A DNA stretch of 64,000 nucleotides from Apostichopus japonicus (taxonomy: Eukaryota; Echinodermata; Holothuroidea; Aspidochirotida; Stichopodidae): contig NC_092573.1 of assembly GCF_037975245.1 (NCBI RefSeq), positions 19,166,265 through 19,230,264 of the forward strand, read 5' to 3'. The position numbers and the translations under genes were made by a program. Below are positions 47,801-56,300 of this stretch, piece after piece. Position 1 is the first letter of the stretch, and every line of letters begins with the position of its first letter. Below the pieces are notes generated by a model. The model made no database searches. It was not told where the DNA came from and saw only the letters and a list, made by a program, of their open reading frames with translations.

Positions 47801-49416
47801 AATGCTCATAATGGAGGTCATTATCAGACTTAAAATATCAAAATTGCTGCTTACAGATGGCATTTTCAAAATCACATCCACGTTAAGACCCGACTTGCTA
47901 CAAGTCTCCAATGGAAAGCTTCCGGCTATTTCTATTGAAGTTGGTTTCTGTAACTTGACGCCACCATTAATGCTAAATCCTTTCCACTTCCATGGTACTT
48001 TAATCCCATTGCTGATCCACGATGTATCACAAATCTACAAGAAAGAATTGATTTACAGAATTATTGTTACATTTGATGCTCGTAAATTGTTTGCAAGGAC
48101 GAATGACACACAGTACAGAAACAAAATGTTTAATTTATATTCTATAACGAATACAGCATTCCTTTTCTAGAGCCAAATTCATCAGCAGTTATACAACAGT
48201 AATAGATAGCTAGAGGATACACATTACCCTACCAGCTTTAACTCTTCATAGAGACACACTACTGTACAATTTGATAATCCTCGCATTTCTTTACCAATTT
48301 TTGTAGATATTTTTACACTGGAACTTTAGATAAACAGGTCTGAGCTTTAACAAATTTAACAGATTTAAATATCAGGTCATGTCAGCTCATAGACGTTGAA
48401 GGGTGACAAATGTTCCAGTCTCCATAATGGTATTAGCACTCATCTACCAGTTTTTTTTATATCTTGTTTCCTTGTTGGCTTGGAATAAATTCTTCAGGGA
48501 TATTAAATTGAATGTGCATTAAATAGGTTTGGGAAGAGAGGTTACTGGGATGCTATAGCGATATGTTTATCACATAATCTGAAACTTTTGTTCTAGATCT
48601 ACAGAGTATTTTGTAGATTTTAATATGGATCAGAACTTACATTGTCAACATCAATCTCTGGAAGAGAGAGTAAGATCTTCTTCAGTCTGCTGAGTGCATC
48701 TGCGATAACTTTCTTCTTTCCATCACTCAACTGCATTTCTTTAGTCATTTCTTCTGCCTGGTTAATGTAGGCAGAATAATAAAAAAACTTTTATTTATTG
48801 AGACAAGGAGGGTGGATGTGGGAGAGGAGTGGTGAGACTTGCCCCACCTCCCCACAGTAAGTTTTAGAAAATTAGAGAAATTGTAGTATTACATGGAGTT
48901 TTGTTTAATTTCTACAATTCTGTTGTTTTTAGAAATTATGATTCATCTCTAAATGTTCAATACTATCTATGCTTCAGTTGTTCACTCGCTCTTATAGAAT
49001 ACAGTTCAAGAAAATACCTGCTTACTTTTATGCTAGAGTTCTCTGATATTGTGTATCTTGACCCAAACTTATGTAATCACATACATATATTACAGAAATA
49101 ACGACTAGCAATTCACAAGTCAACCCACAGACATATCTGTATCTTTCATCTATGACTATTTAAAACTATTAACAAGGATCCCTCTTTGTACAAAAAGTAG
49201 CACTAGAAAATTCTGTCTGTAAGTCTGTAAGCTTACCTGCAACTTAAATAATGTTGACGTTTGCTGAACACTAATATTTGCAAGCATATGTAGTTCTTCA
49301 TTCGTTGGAGGTTTAAAGAGACCCCTCGATTCAACTTTCTGTCTCTTTGCCGGTCTTGAATCACCTGATTCATCATGTGACATGTCACCTTGTTCTTCTA
49401 TGTCTGCAAGGTCCAT
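29732..49416 (-). CDS. NOL6: nucleolar protein 6 (Nrap/Utp22 family), 23 coding exons
   Basis: The product is a core small-subunit processome protein. In yeast its orthologue Utp22 works with Rrp7 and casein kinase 2 in the UTP-C module during early pre-18S rRNA processing in the nucleolus; the fold is a tandem of catalytically dead nucleotidyltransferase/CCA-adding-like modules. I joined 49416-49237, 48757-48641, 48034-47855, 47429-47261, 47074-46943, 45673-45513, 44473-44353, 43975-43809, 43628-43513, 42721-42544, 42097-41975, 41364-41216, 40785-40554, 39723-39612, 39323-39169, 38415-38252, 37520-37368, 36206-36109, 35578-35457, 34750-34661, 33935-33738, 32033-31932 and 29890-29732. They total 3378 nt, or 1125 aa plus stop; human NOL6 is about 1146 aa. 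All introns are GT-AG and all phases close. Family landmarks run in order from FKPPTNEEL near the N-terminus to IIGEGLVTSVEV at the C-terminus. No frameshift or premature stop was found. A possible extra 171-nt exon lies at 46727-46557. Confidence 0.95.
30290..30595 (-). repeat. TTAAGG-type tandem repeat in the last NOL6 intron
   Basis: The words TTAAGGTTGCTTAAGGTTGG and GCTTCCTTGG alternate for about 300 bp in an irregular 15/30-bp period. It lies in the intron between coding exons 22 and 23. A poly-A run of about 12 follows at 30615-30627. Confidence 0.85.
30781..31303 (-). repeat. ~92-bp minisatellite with embedded (TA)n, last NOL6 intron
   Basis: The word GGGTGCAGCAAATATAATAC recurs near 30797, 30888, 30980, 31073, 31167 and 31259, six copies at about 92-bp spacing. 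Each copy has two CAAACAGATG words and a short (TA)n run. It stays open in several frames on the minus strand because the unit lacks stops, giving long artefactual frames rich in Tyr, Ile, Cys and His. Confidence 0.92.
31932..32033 (-). CDS. NOL6: NOL6 coding exon 22
   Basis: Residues 1040-1073: DAFGDHAMFFHDQFGGTVVG then VKWKMPAF (family 'EAFGDLALFFYDQHGGEVIGVLWKP'). Acceptor TTTCAG|GA, donor AAG|GTAAGA, phase 0. Confidence 0.95.
33176..33800 (-). repeat. 81-bp minisatellite made from the NOL6 exon 21 end and its donor
   Basis: The donor word (plus strand ACCTTTAAATCAT) starts at 33250, 33331, 33412, 33493, 33574, 33655 and 33736, an exact 81-bp period, plus a shortened copy at 33176. Each unit encodes a 27-residue block with FDPVRLYVDDLK followed by VILIRK and keeps the donor AAAG|GTAAT. 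Since 81 is 27 codons, the array is open in the NOL6 frame. Copies differ by a few substitutions (GFDP or DFDP; AAD or GAD). Confidence 0.95.
33738..33935 (-). CDS. NOL6: NOL6 coding exon 21; its 3' end is tandemly repeated
   Basis: Residues 974-1039. IFRPPIEGYDAVIHIN opens it (family 'VFRPPLDIYDVLIRL') and DFDPVRLYVDDLK closes it (family 'GYDPPQLYLTQLR'). Donor AAAG|GTAATA, phase 0. The last part of this exon plus its donor and intron start is repeated about eight times downstream with an 81-bp period. The first donor gives the join DDLK-DAFGDHAMFF expected from the family. Confidence 0.94.
34012..34389 (-). repeat. tRNA-derived SINE with an L2-like tail, in a NOL6 intron
   Basis: On the minus strand it starts near GGAGGGCGTTGTGG, has an A-box region GTGGTCAAGTGGTTAAGGCA and a B box GGTTCGAGCCC (plus 34324-34334) at tRNA spacing. 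It ends with TTGCGCTATATAAGAACTG and an ATT-rich tail (34012-34055). That tail resembles the 3' end of the L2 relic at 56385-56476. The SINE sits between coding exons 20 and 21, ending about 75 bp before the exon 21 acceptor. Confidence 0.85.
34661..34750 (-). CDS. NOL6: NOL6 coding exon 20
   Basis: Residues 944-973, a helical segment VLRRLQILSQESLKCLEG (family 'ILQQLVVLAAEALPMLE'). Acceptor GGTCAG|GT, donor AAG|GTAAGT, phase 0. Confidence 0.9.
35457..35578 (-). CDS. NOL6: NOL6 coding exon 19
   Basis: Residues 903-943: MCIVTPTERNSLWTQSLPT (family 'MVIVTPQDRKNSVWTQDGPS'). Acceptor TGAAG|GG, donor CTG|GTGAGT, phase 0. Confidence 0.95.
36109..36206 (-). CDS. NOL6: NOL6 coding exon 18
   Basis: Residues 870-903: FQRFLHLLSSFDWANQPLIV (family 'FLRFLFLVSTFDWKNNPLFV'). 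Donor CAAG|GTAGTT, phase 1. The flanking intron carries a SINE and a long (CATA)n tract. Confidence 0.94.
36345..36720 (+). repeat. tRNA-derived SINE ending in (CATA)n, in a NOL6 intron
   Basis: The head TAGCCTAGTGGTTAACGCCG (from 36351) and GGTTCGATTCC (36395-36405) form tRNA A and B boxes. A body of about 160 bp follows, and then an almost pure CATA tract from about 36565 to 36720. It lies in the intron between coding exons 17 and 18. The extended body rules out a plain tRNA gene. Confidence 0.85.
37091..37380 (-). repeat. 37-bp minisatellite made from the NOL6 exon 17 donor junction
   Basis: The donor word ACCACTTAC starts near 37091, 37128, 37165, 37211, 37248, 37285, 37322 and 37359. 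Spacing is 37 bp except for one enlarged interval. On the minus strand each unit reads CACCCCTCCTCG|GTAAGTGG then TAGATACCTTAC. The part before the bar is the end of exon 17 (coding FTPP). All eight copies keep GTAAGTGG. 37 is not a multiple of three. Confidence 0.95.
37368..37520 (-). CDS. NOL6: NOL6 coding exon 17; its donor is tandemly repeated
   Basis: Residues 819-870, with ARLAKRWVASQLL and LYLHPAPFTPP (family 'ARLAKRWVRAQLL' and 'LFLHPEPFTPP'). Donor TCG|GTAAGT, phase 2. The last bases of this exon and the start of its intron form the unit of a 37-bp minisatellite that follows at once. The first donor is chosen because it joins correctly to the next exon. Confidence 0.94.
38252..38415 (-). 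CDS. NOL6: NOL6 coding exon 16
   Basis: Residues 765-819: GGFAFRIEVAHVKELGLLKE (family 'GFVFRIRVAYQREPQILKE'). Donor TACGG|GTAAAA, phase 2. A TTAA-flanked MITE lies in the preceding intron, about 80 bp from the acceptor. Confidence 0.93.
38494..38861. mobile_element. TTAA-flanked MITE in a NOL6 intron, copy 1
   Basis: The left end TTAAAGGGTGTGAAGACT and the inverted right end TTAAAGGCATTGAAGACTCG form imperfect terminal repeats of about 20 bp flanked by TTAA. The interior (CTTGCTACCGTCGGTAATAA and neighbouring words) matches 53553-53927 in reverse complement. TTAA duplication is typical of piggyBac-type transposition, but the termini are not diagnostic of a named family. Confidence 0.8.
39169..39323 (-). 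CDS. NOL6: NOL6 coding exon 15
   Basis: Residues 713-764, with VVCHLEDSGKWPDSVDAIQN (family 'VVCHLEGSGQWPQDAEAVQ'). Acceptor ATCCTAG|TT, donor CAG|GTGAGT, phase 0. Confidence 0.95.
39612..39723 (-). CDS. NOL6: NOL6 coding exon 14
   Basis: Residues 676-713. VFPPMKASRSKGTF continues the 'TEVFPP' motif begun in the previous exon. Donor AGAG|GTGAGG, phase 1. Confidence 0.92.
40554..40785 (-). CDS. NOL6: NOL6 coding exon 13
   Basis: Residues 598-675, with AAYQELSKYLRQLKDIPLGI then SSVQGISPVFRHTE, matching family 'DLSRLLWGLEGLPLTVSAVQGAHPVLRYTEV'. It is the largest internal exon. Donor GAA|GTAAGT, phase 0. Confidence 0.95.
41216..41364 (-). CDS. NOL6: NOL6 coding exon 12
   Basis: Residues 549-598: AADFKAFWGEKSEMRRFHDG then SICEAVLW. 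This is the hallmark Nrap motif 'FRQFWGSRSELRRFQDGAIREAVVW', the remnant of the nucleotidyltransferase module. Donor GAGAA|GTAAGA, phase 2. Confidence 0.96.
41437..41835. mobile_element. hAT-like MITE, 399 bp, perfect 8-bp target duplication, NOL6 intron
   Basis: The left end is CAGTGGCGGAGCGTCC and the reverse complement of the right end is CAGTGGTGAAGCTAGG. Identical flanks GTTCTGAA lie at 41429-41436 and 41836-41843. It lies between coding exons 11 and 12. The subterminal words TGTACGCTCCGCGCCAAC and TTAGATAG are shared with the nested element at 13301-14072. Confidence 0.88.
41975..42097 (-). CDS. NOL6: NOL6 coding exon 11
   Basis: Residues 508-548, with LTFGLLLDDEYSFNVLEKGP (family 'LTLGLLLRPEGLTSVLELGP'). 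Donor GAG|GTGAGC, phase 0. A 399-bp MITE sits in the following intron. Confidence 0.93.
42219..42320. repeat. 75-bp direct duplication in a NOL6 intron
   Basis: The word ATGGATTCATACAAGAAATA occurs at about 42221 and again at about 42296. A related word with CTTCCATAT or CCTCCATAT follows each copy. It lies between coding exons 10 and 11. Confidence 0.7.
42544..42721 (-). CDS. NOL6: NOL6 coding exon 10
   Basis: Residues 448-507, containing FPILNHFVTLMEKALGNRI (family 'LGPLTTLLEQGLGARL'). Acceptor CTCAG|GA, donor ACG|GTAACA, phase 0. Confidence 0.92.
43513..43628 (-). CDS. NOL6: NOL6 coding exon 9
   Basis: Residues 410-448, with VDSFQLLCMTSVPFSRKYDQ (family 'DGFHLLLMTPKPMIRAFDH'). Donor TCA|GTGAGT, phase 2. 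Confidence 0.92.
43809..43975 (-). CDS. NOL6: NOL6 coding exon 8
   Basis: Residues 354-409, including FHSAYEVVFIDQTGFLNLCA (family 'FHQAFSVVFLDLSGHLNLCA'). Acceptor CGATAG|CT, donor CAG|GTAACA, phase 0. Confidence 0.94.
44079..44193. repeat. three ~38-bp tandem copies in a NOL6 intron
   Basis: Units begin near 44079, 44116 and 44155 with CA(T/A)GAGTTT and carry GTGTACACTA, a palindromic core, followed by TGGGATATTA. They lie between coding exons 7 and 8. Confidence 0.75.
44353..44473 (-). CDS. NOL6: NOL6 coding exon 7
   Basis: Residues 314-354, with GPGSFSTFLAAMLISYLLQ (family 'GFTGFLVSMLVVFLV'), a buried helix, then MTTQQIVRSTLHYL. Donor CTGG|GTAAGT, phase 1. Confidence 0.93.
45513..45673 (-). 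CDS. NOL6: NOL6 coding exon 6
   Basis: Residues 260-313. PTTPHYNASLLCDM starts the exon and SLMVLRVWLHQRELDK ends it, matching the near-invariant 'LLKVWLRQRELDK' of the family. Donor AAG|GTTAGT, phase 0. Confidence 0.94.
46557..46727 (-). CDS. candidate NOL6 cassette exon (not in the main model)
   Basis: This 171-nt segment lies in the intron between coding exons 5 and 6. It is fully open in the NOL6 frame, is symmetric in phase (1-1), and ends in a good donor (GCAAG|GTATGA). If included it would add 57 residues, Glu/Lys/Ser-rich with DEFEFSFKTAKNIPGIF, into the variable loop after SQDEE, without disturbing flanking domains. The acceptor (CATGACAG|TA) has a poor pyrimidine tract and nearby competing AGs. 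The opposite strand is also open here. Vertebrate NOL6 has no equivalent. It could be an alternative exon, a decayed insertion or chance. Confidence 0.35.
46943..47074 (-). CDS. NOL6: NOL6 coding exon 5
   Basis: Residues 216-260, including VTFKLLPCPGD and NIRSQWYKN (family 'VRLHPCPPPD' and 'NVRSAWYRG'). It ends in acidic SQDEE, where the family has a variable loop. Donor GAAG|GTAAAT, phase 1. The next intron contains a candidate cassette exon in the matching phase. Confidence 0.92.
47261..47429 (-). CDS. NOL6: NOL6 coding exon 4
   Basis: Residues 160-216, with DYLNFRYHHKRALYSAYIA (family 'LNQRYFRKRALYLAHLA') and YTFSNGDHLRPML (family 'SYTNGCHLKPSL'). Acceptor CAACAG|AC; donor AAAAG|GTACTT in phase 1. 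Confidence 0.93.
47855..48034 (-). CDS. NOL6: NOL6 coding exon 3
   Basis: Residues 100-159. It contains the start of the first nucleotidyltransferase-like domain (IEIAGSFPLETCSKSGLNVD, matching the family 'VVGSYLLGT..RPDINVD' strand-turn). Acceptor TTGTAG|AT, donor TCT|GTAAGC, phase 0. Confidence 0.92.
48641..48757 (-). CDS. NOL6: NOL6 coding exon 2
   Basis: Residues 61-99: a helical Lys/Glu-rich segment (AEEMTKEMQLSDGKKKVI), corresponding to the 'EELLKEVRLSEKKK' region of vertebrate NOL6. Acceptor CCAG|GC, donor AAT|GTAAGT, phase 0 at both ends. Confidence 0.9.
49237..49416 (-). CDS. NOL6: NOL6 coding exon 1
   Basis: Residues 1-60. The start is the first ATG after an acceptor at 49440 (CACATTAG|GTACCC), with an acidic N-terminus (MDLADIEEQG), a basic patch (RPAKRQKVE) that could be a nuclear localisation signal, and the conserved FKPPTNEEL. 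The donor is CAG|GTAAGC, phase 0. Confidence 0.9.
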
Positions 49417-49439
49417 TTTCTGGTGATGTTCTAGGGTAC
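49417..49439 (-). other. NOL6: NOL6 5' UTR portion of the first coding exon
   Basis: The 23 bases between the acceptor at 49441-49440 (CACATTAG) and the ATG. A pyrimidine-rich stretch precedes the acceptor. This supports starting at MDLADIEE rather than the longer open frame upstream, which begins with a Phe/Leu-rich run encoded by that pyrimidine tract. Confidence 0.6.
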
Positions 49440-50044
49440 CTAATGTGCCACAAATTGAAGGACATTGAATCAAATGTAAGAAAAATAAGAAAGCAAATAG
49501 CACAATATGTTTATGCTTATGGTTACAACATGCAACTTAGAATACTAAGAAGTCTTTAACCAAAGATCCTTTAAAGTGCTTACTCTTCTCACAACTGACA
49601 GATATTAAGGATCATATTTCTAACAAGTAATTAGCCTGCAAATGACAGCTGATGAGGCATCTATAAAGCACAGGTTTTTAACAATATCCCTCCATATCTA
49701 ATTAATCTAGATTAGCAGCCTACAGAACAACAAATGAGACAACTACTATTTCGACTGTCCCCTCAGGTGTCATCCAAACTATAAAAGTAACGCATATTGT
49801 GTTAGGCCTTTAGGCGAGGCTAAGGCCTATGGTTCAAGTTTACTGGCTAATGCCATTTACCATTCAGTGCAGTGCAGGGAAAACATTTACGCAGTGTGAT
49901 GTATAAATTTCGCAAAACCAGTCCATACGTTAACCCACACATCAATCGAAACCCATGGAAATGATCTTAAGGACCAATGATCATCTTTTCTAGCAAAAAA
50001 TCATTCCAGATGTGCTCATAAGATAATAAAACAACTATTCTTAC

Positions 50045-50110
50045 CTACCAAATCGCGGTACTGTCTTAATGACGTTCTCGTTGAAGCTAAAGCAACAGGC
50101 AGTTTACCAG
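50045..50110 (-). other. NOL6: probable NOL6 non-coding first exon
   Basis: A strong donor GGTAG|GTAAGAAT lies at 50045/50044 on the minus strand, facing the acceptor at 49440. The sequence just upstream has no long open frame. The transcription start is not determined; the upper limit given is approximate. Confidence 0.45.
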
Positions 50111-53100
50111 GCAGTCGTAAAATCGTTAGTGAGGTGAACCCATGTGTTTAGCTTTCACATTCTATGGAACGCCAAAATGCCCACATCTTCTTTCAAAATA
50201 CTGACTTTTTATTGAAATATTTAGCTCTGCTGCGGTTGACACCATAAAGGCCTTCGTTAAAATGAGGGACAGTTACCGATGGTACGACACATAAACCACA
50301 CTACATTGAATGTTCACACATGATAGACGTAATACAAATTTCTGATGTTAATTGATTTGTTTTTTATTAGTTTACTCTTTATTATATTCATTCATTTCAC
50401 CATTTTAAGACATCATATTAGTTTAAGCCTACACGAATTCCGGGTCGGCGATCGGTGTCATATCGTATATGGTAAATGTTAGGCGTAAGAAATAACGAAG
50501 TTGGAAAGTTCAAGCAACTCAGAACTATTAACCCATATCAATCGTCTTGAACCATACTTACAGCTACATCGGTACTCCATTGATACAATAGACCTGTCAG
50601 CAAGCAACCCATACCATTAAATCCGAGAGAAGTCATGGAAACATAATAATGGTAACGTCGGATTTGCATTTTGAGCAGTAAGCAAGAAAATCACTTTTAA
50701 AAGCTGTTAATTAATTTCAAGGCGTTGCATTTGTGCTAGTCAACCTGACAGAGTCGATGGATGATTGAGTCTTCCCCCTTCCCTATCAAATAAACAACTA
50801 AATAAATATTTGCATACGTAAATCAACAAGAGAAAAAGTCATATCCAAGTCAAAGAAAAGCAATCTATTATTGCATTTTTACAATCAATTTCACCCGAAC
50901 ATATAAAGGTATCGAAGTGGAAGAGCCAAAATCCTTATCAACCGTTTGAATTTGCTTCTTGTTTGGTAGAGAGATGATTGGGAGGGAGGGAGACGAGGGC
51001 CTAGAGAATATAATTTTATTAACATTTTATACTATTTACTATTTCATGAACTATAGCAATTTTGAAACCTCATATGGACATTTTCATATCGTTATTAGAT
51101 AAATATTTGGTTTACTGTACTATCTTTTGAACTGTGAAACCATGGGCGCTATCGTGTGATAAAATATGTAAAAATGTTAAGATATCTAAGCAGTGCATTC
51201 AACACTTAATTGTTAAAAGATTTTGAAAAATGGGGAAATTCTAAACAATGCCATGTATTGTCTCTTTTTATTTGGCAATATTGTAAATCCCACCCCCACT
51301 CCTCGTCTTCACTGTTTCGATGTGTTTGGTGCCATATTTGGTGTAAACTTGATTGAACAAACGAATCGAATCTTACAAAGCATATAATTATTATTTTTTA
51401 TGTTATAGTCAATTTCATCTTCAGCCATCAGGTCAAGAAGAGACAGATGATAACCCCACCCCTGCCAACCCTTCCCCCCAAAAAAAGAAATTAACAAAAT
51501 CAATATAATTACTAATGGTTGTGAAGTAGGTTAAGAAATGTATTTCACTTGCTCATAAAACGTACAGTATAAAATCTTATGCGCATCAGTTACAGATTTT
51601 AGCACACTAAAATCGTTAAATGTTTCCATAAGTACATTTCTGAAGGTTCAACTTTCAATATTCTGCACTGATCTTGAAGGATAAGGCCATTAATAATTCG
51701 TGATTGAAAATATTCCATGATACGCTACAAAAACAGTTGGAATAATTGAAACATAATCATTTATAACGTTTGTATAGAGTGCAAGTTTAGAAGGAATGGT
51801 AATGTTTCGGGAAGAATATATCATTTTTTTCTATCTATATAGTATCATTCAAGATATAACATTGACATGCCGCAAGTCACTAATAAAAGTGTAAATTTCA
51901 TTTGTATGACAATATCCTTTTTTTATGTGTAAACAGTCAAAACTGCTGAGTTGTCAAGGCTATTCACACCAAAAATCTTTAGGTTAGGAAAAAACTTGTC
52001 TGTATACAAATTGCAAAACGTGTGTATGAAAAACAATGTTGTAGATGTCCTACTTGAATATCTTTTGTTTTGTTCATTAATATTATTTACAGGTTCAAAG
52101 AAGTTTGTACGTATTGGAAAAACAATGGAAGAACAGCATCCCCTAAACACAGAGCTGTAATTACATTATCAACATTACACTTCATTAAGAAATAATTACT
52201 TTGAAATTATAGTCTGAAATACAAAATAGATATTGAAACACGACCAGCAGTGAATCTGATCTATTTTTCAATTATCACAAATATGTCAAATTTGCTAAAA
52301 TATTTAATTTAAAGTGACGTTCAGAACGGGTTAAAAATTTCAAAAGAAAAGAAAATAATTCGCATATGACGTCATTTTGATGATATGCATAACAATATGC
52401 AACAATATGCATAACAATGGTCAATGAGATACAAATGTATACATCATCGCTACACAGTACCGTAGTGACTTTGCTCATATGTTACAGTAATTTTATTTCA
52501 TTGATTATTACACCAAGGAAAGATGTCGTTACCGTGAACACAACAACACCGATGAACTTTGTATGGAATGTCTCTATTTGTGCTTTTTTTCAATACAAAC
52601 AAACTATGACAGAATTAAAATGTATTTAAATTAATTTACATGTAGTCATTAACTTGCTCCTAGAACATAGAAATTGACAACGAAGGTATTTTAAATATAC
52701 GAACAAATATAATTGGTCATTCGATCTTATTAGAACTGTTTGATGAGTTCTTCGCCCAATTAATTTGTTTACTTCTGCTAACACTTTTAATGTTTAAACG
52801 GCTCCTGCATTTATTTCTAAACTTTGACTTACCACGTCAGTACAACACTGCCTTTAAACTATTTTTTAAAATATTTTTAAGATACAGCATAAATAGAATC
52901 TTTGGGACCGTTAATAATATTGCTACTATTAAAATAGTTATTAAAATCTTTATAATATTCAAAACCAAAACTGCTTGAGATTATATCTACCACCCCCCCC
53001 CCACCCAAGACACACAAATCCATTTCCTAACCTTCCCATTTCATCCAAAATAAAGGAGATAATAATTTCAATTTTGTAAAAGAATCCATCATATAACTTT

Positions 53101-53239
53101 GTAAAATCACAATCTGTCCCATATCACTGATAGCATATACTATATTTCGTGTTTTCCAGTTGACCCATAATGTCTGCATTAGAATAGTGAACGGTGAACG
53201 TGATTGGCTGAGTTGAACGTTTGTGACAGACGCGAGATT
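50111..53239. other. intergenic region between NOL6 and the STARD gene
   Basis: AT-rich, no supported exon. It must hold the NOL6 promoter next to 50.1 kb and the STARD terminator near 53.2 kb. Neither a TATA box nor a poly(A) signal can be assigned with confidence. Short open frames here lack recognisable domains. Confidence 0.5.
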
Positions 53240-53375
53240 TCAAAGCGTCTTTAAATAATTCAATAGGGCTTCTACATCTGATTGCATAACGGACGGCAAG
53301 GCTTTCTCGACAAGACGTCTTGGTACTCTCCCGCCAATATCCGAATGATACATCACACTTATTCGAACTTGATTT
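53240..53375 (-). CDS. STARD4/5/6-like exon 5 (terminal)
   Basis: Residues 167-211 and stop TGA at 53242-53240: [20 protein letters not shown] then [10 protein letters not shown], the C-terminal START helix. A longer open frame overlaps in another phase, but only this phase joins to exon 4 and matches the family. Confidence 0.9.
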
Positions 53376-56300
53376 CTGCAAAAATAAAACAAAATGGATT
53401 CCTAGCAACATGATATTATACTCTCTTTCTATAATCACATTGTTAAAAGAGAGGCAAACCAACATCCTTAGTCTGTGTGATAGAGATATACAGTGATCAA
53501 TATTTCCCCTTAAACAGATTCTCTTATTTCATTTAAGAGATATAGTACAGACTTAAAGGCATTGAAGACTCGCCCCAAACCGCGTGCCGCCCTCTATCTC
53601 CCTCTGGTAAAAGTTAACTTTCCGTTGCTTGCAAGTGATTTTTTTCTTGTCGCTACAAAATGCAGACAGTAATGAAACGTGATACCTTGTTATCTTTTAT
53701 CTGGACCTGAGATGTCCATCGCTGCTATGTAGACTGTGTTGTGGGTATTGACCGTAGCTGCATGTATTGACTGTACACTAGTGTCTTATTACCGACGGTA
53801 GCAAGCTGTGTGTGTATTTTCTAGGATCGACGGTGGTGTCTTACACTTCTGTTACACCTCATTCGAAACTAGAATCAGATTACCGGCATCAGACGTTTCT
53901 TTGTGCGCGAGTCTTCACTCCCTTTAATGTTCACTTCACCAACGAGACAGGAGACTTGAAAAAGTCCAAATATAACATAATCGGGCCACATGTAGCCTAT
54001 GCTTGAATAGTTGAATTATACTTTTCTATGTTTATAGAAATGAAGTTTCATTCGGATATATACAATTAAATTTAACCCAAAATGTGACAAGGAGTGCGCA
54101 AATCCTAGCCCATACCTTACCCCTTTTACTTATAAGGAAAACAAGCAAACAAACAGAGGAATACAAATAAAATGAAAAAGAATACCGTACCCACTGATAA
54201 CTTCCCAGAGAGTTCCACATGGATGGTTATAACCTCTAACTAACTCGGATTTCTTTGGTATCTCTGGATATTCAACGCTTTTCCCCGAGGCAATGACACG
54301 GCTAAGTGATAATCTATCTAAGGTGAGCAGATCTATGAACTCTCTTCCTGCTATTAAGCCAGACATAGCCGGTTTTGTGACTGAAAGGAGTAACCATGAT
54401 TCCTGTGGAGCGAGACAAAACATTTATAGTGACTGGACTAGTTATTTAATATAACACAGAGGCCATTAGGTCAGGTCTTCAAAAGCATACAGGCAACGCA
54501 AAACTCTATAGGACAACATAATGCATTTATACGAACTTAAGATAACATGTTTTTGGATGAGTTATTAGAATATTTAAAGTAATGAATTATGATTAACAGA
54601 TAGACTTGCACTGTGGGAGCGACGTTAACATCAAATAAGCATTAAATGACCATTCTCAGAAACCTAAAATGTTTTATAGCTCAATAATTTTTAAACCGAT
54701 ATAAATACATAGAAATAGTTGTAGCAATAAATTGTTTTTGCTTTTATTTTTAATATGAGACATGAAGACTAAAAATCTTTCTTAAATTGCGTCAGAATAG
54801 GCTAGAGGTTACAAAACAAATGGTCACTTCTTCATTAATTCACTCACTGACAACCTTCATTGATGCAACGATAAGAGGTTGTCTTGGTGCGAGTTCCTTA
54901 AACTTGCCACATCAAATGGAGAAAGCTAGAGGGTTAGGCAGTGCCTTAGTGCCTTCTGGGAAGGGGCTGGAGGTCAACAACCAATCGACATACTTCAATA
55001 CAGAATCTTATGGTGGGGAGGTGACCACAATCAGATAGACGTTCGTCCCATTTGTTCATCCCACCTCCTCCCTTCCCACTGTCCACTTCATCCTAACAAA
55101 CGTGAAACCCCGATACACAATTGTTTGTTCGTTTTACAAGAAATGAAACTGTTGCCATGCATGCAAACGCCTGCGACAAAATACGAGACATGCTTGACAC
55201 ACTTTCAATTGTTGAAAGAAATTTTGTAAGAGCTGCTGTCAGAAATTATCAAATTATGGTAATGAAATATTGTCATGTTAATTTTTGTTGCTGGTGAACT
55301 GCATTTTGGTGAACGAACTTTTCAGGTTCATGAATGAACCTTGATCCCTTCACGTAACAACAGATAATTGTGAAAAGGAAATTTGTTGATAAATTACTTA
55401 ACATATGCCTAGATTAGCTTGACAATATACACATTGACCTTCTGATCGTCAAAAGAAGTTATCGAGTTTTATTTGCGATTGCTAAGATAGATTTTAGTGA
55501 TCGTTTATCTACAAGAAACAACACGTTTTTTTCTTGTCTTCCTCTGAAAGGAAGACTAATTGTATCTGTTAGTCTAATTAAAACAAAACCACAACATTTA
55601 AATACAAAGTAGGTGCGGCGTTCATCATACTTCACTATCTATTTCTTTCTGTACAAGGTCTACGCGTGATATCTCTGTACTGCTGAATACAGTCACTGTA
55701 CAATTGAGATTTTAGCATATAGATTGCACATAAATTGCCTCAGCTAAACATGATCGCAATAATGATACCAAACTTGATAAGATGGGGCTATGCGAACAGG
55801 TGTAAGCTCAATGACAAAGAGAATGATAAACCTAGAAGAAAGAATGATATATTTTGGTCTCTCTGCATCACCATAGAAACACCATCTAAAACTACACTCC
55901 CTTCTCTATATGTATGCTCTCTTCTCTCATTCGCAAGCTTCAGCTCGTTCAAAATTCTGCTGCTCGGCCCATCACTGGATCAAGACGATATAGCCACATC
56001 ACACCCATTCTCAAAGAACTTCATTGGCTGCCCATCGGAAAACGCATCATATTCAAACGTTTGCATTTTACAAATCGATCTCTTCATTGTACAGCCCAGA
56101 CTTACCTCAGTAATCTCATTTCCAGATATTATACTCCTTCTCACAACTTGCGTTCCGGCGATTCATATCAAATGCAACAACCTATGACAAAATCCCATTA
56201 TGGCTATAATTCCGTCTCTTCATCGGCGCCGAAATTCTGAAACTCACCACCCATTCATCTAAAACAGTCCCCATCAGTTGACTGTATTAAAAGACAACTT

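Noticed and set aside
49156-49503. Longer NOL6 N-terminus starting at MLFAFLFFLHL
   Set aside because: That hydrophobic run is the pyrimidine tract of the acceptor at 49440 read as codons, not a signal peptide.
53124-53465. 113-codon minus-strand frame over the last STARD exon
   Set aside because: Wrong phase; the START-domain C-terminus lies in another frame (53375-53240) that joins properly to exon 4.
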